From Enterococcus mundtii (GTDB taxonomy: Bacteria > Bacillota > Bacilli > Lactobacillales > Enterococcaceae): a stretch of DNA of 64,000 nt. The notes under the pieces were generated by a model that searched no databases, was not told the origin of the DNA, and saw nothing but the letters and a program-made list of their open reading frames with translations. The translations under genes and the position numbers were made by a program. The DNA is taken from positions 831,501 to 895,500 of the forward strand of contig NZ_CP025473.1 in NCBI RefSeq assembly GCF_003957375.1. The letters are read 5' to 3'. Shown one piece after another: positions 63,769 to 64,000 of the stretch (positions within the stretch are counted from its first letter, which is position 1; the number at the start of each line of letters is the position of its first letter).

Positions 63769-64000
63769 AAAAAAACTCCTTTCTTTAGACAGTTTAACAT
63801 AATTATTTATAACAGCATCTATTTATGGCTTGTGATTCATTAAGTTATTTTAAAAAATGTTAATATAGCGTACATATTGACCAAAATAAATTAGTAACGA
63901 GGTGATTAAATCATTGTTAAAAGCATTTTTGTGTTGATTTTCAAACATTGTTGCAATGCCGGACATTTTATTTTTTACTTTTTTATTTAACTATAAAATG
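63769..64000. other. Right-edge region without a recognisable gene
   Basis: About 230 nt of A/T-rich sequence upstream of tspO running to the window end. It probably holds the tspO promoter and the start of the next + strand region. Nothing further can be supported. Confidence 0.5.

Overview
The window comes from a low-GC Gram-positive coccus, almost certainly Enterococcus. The gene content points to the E. faecium / E. hirae side of the genus rather than E. faecalis, but I cannot fix the species from sequence alone. Support for the genus: a complete enterococcal polysaccharide antigen (Epa) locus opening with the epaABCD-rmlACB-rmlD order, a liaFSR operon, strong AAGGAGG ribosome binding sites, and a LevR-type sigma-54 activator driving a PTS operon. 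Almost every gene is on the + strand.

Left flank (1-13.9 kb). A DEAD-box helicase tail is followed by a PRD/AAA+ sigma-54 activator and its target: a lactose/cellobiose-family PTS (EIIB, EIIA, EIIC, three small accessory genes) behind a textbook -24/-12 promoter. Then come an Eis-like acetyltransferase, a zinc-ribbon protein, tRNA-Arg(CCU) on the - strand, an M29 aminopeptidase, a TetR regulator, flavodoxin, methionine aminopeptidase, a tandem array of hairpin repeats, and a YihY-family membrane protein.

Polysaccharide locus (13.9-43.1 kb). The conserved half holds the lipid-linked primer transferase, GT2 rhamnosyltransferases, dTDP-L-rhamnose synthesis (rmlA, C, B, D), two polytopic membrane enzymes, an ABC exporter, a methyltransferase and a two-domain glycosyltransferase. 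A second initiating transferase (EpaR) opens the variable half: two GT2 genes each broken by a missing G at the same protein motif, an IspD/TarI-like cytidylyltransferase, an extended SDR, a GT4, a LicD phosphotransferase, a Wzz-like protein, an EpsG-type polymerase, a Wzx flippase and a GalE-type epimerase. The layout suggests two coupled products: an ABC-exported rhamnan backbone, and a Wzx/Wzy-made, phospho-substituted decoration started by EpaR.

Envelope-maintenance region (43.1-64 kb). This holds a membrane-anchored serine hydrolase with degenerate motifs, mltG, greA, liaF-liaS-liaR, a secreted 1022-residue amidase with leucine-rich, Big2 and nine ChW repeats, an M-box magnesium riboswitch before mgtE, a KtrA-like protein, a HesB-like protein, a D-2-hydroxyacid dehydrogenase, DUF1189, GtrA, sodA, a cold-shock gene, an LCP (LytR-CpsA-Psr) ligase with a Gln/Tyr-rich tail, a heavily decayed chitinase pseudogene and tspO. 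LiaFSR stress sensing, the LCP ligase, MltG and the amidase together make this an envelope-assembly neighbourhood.
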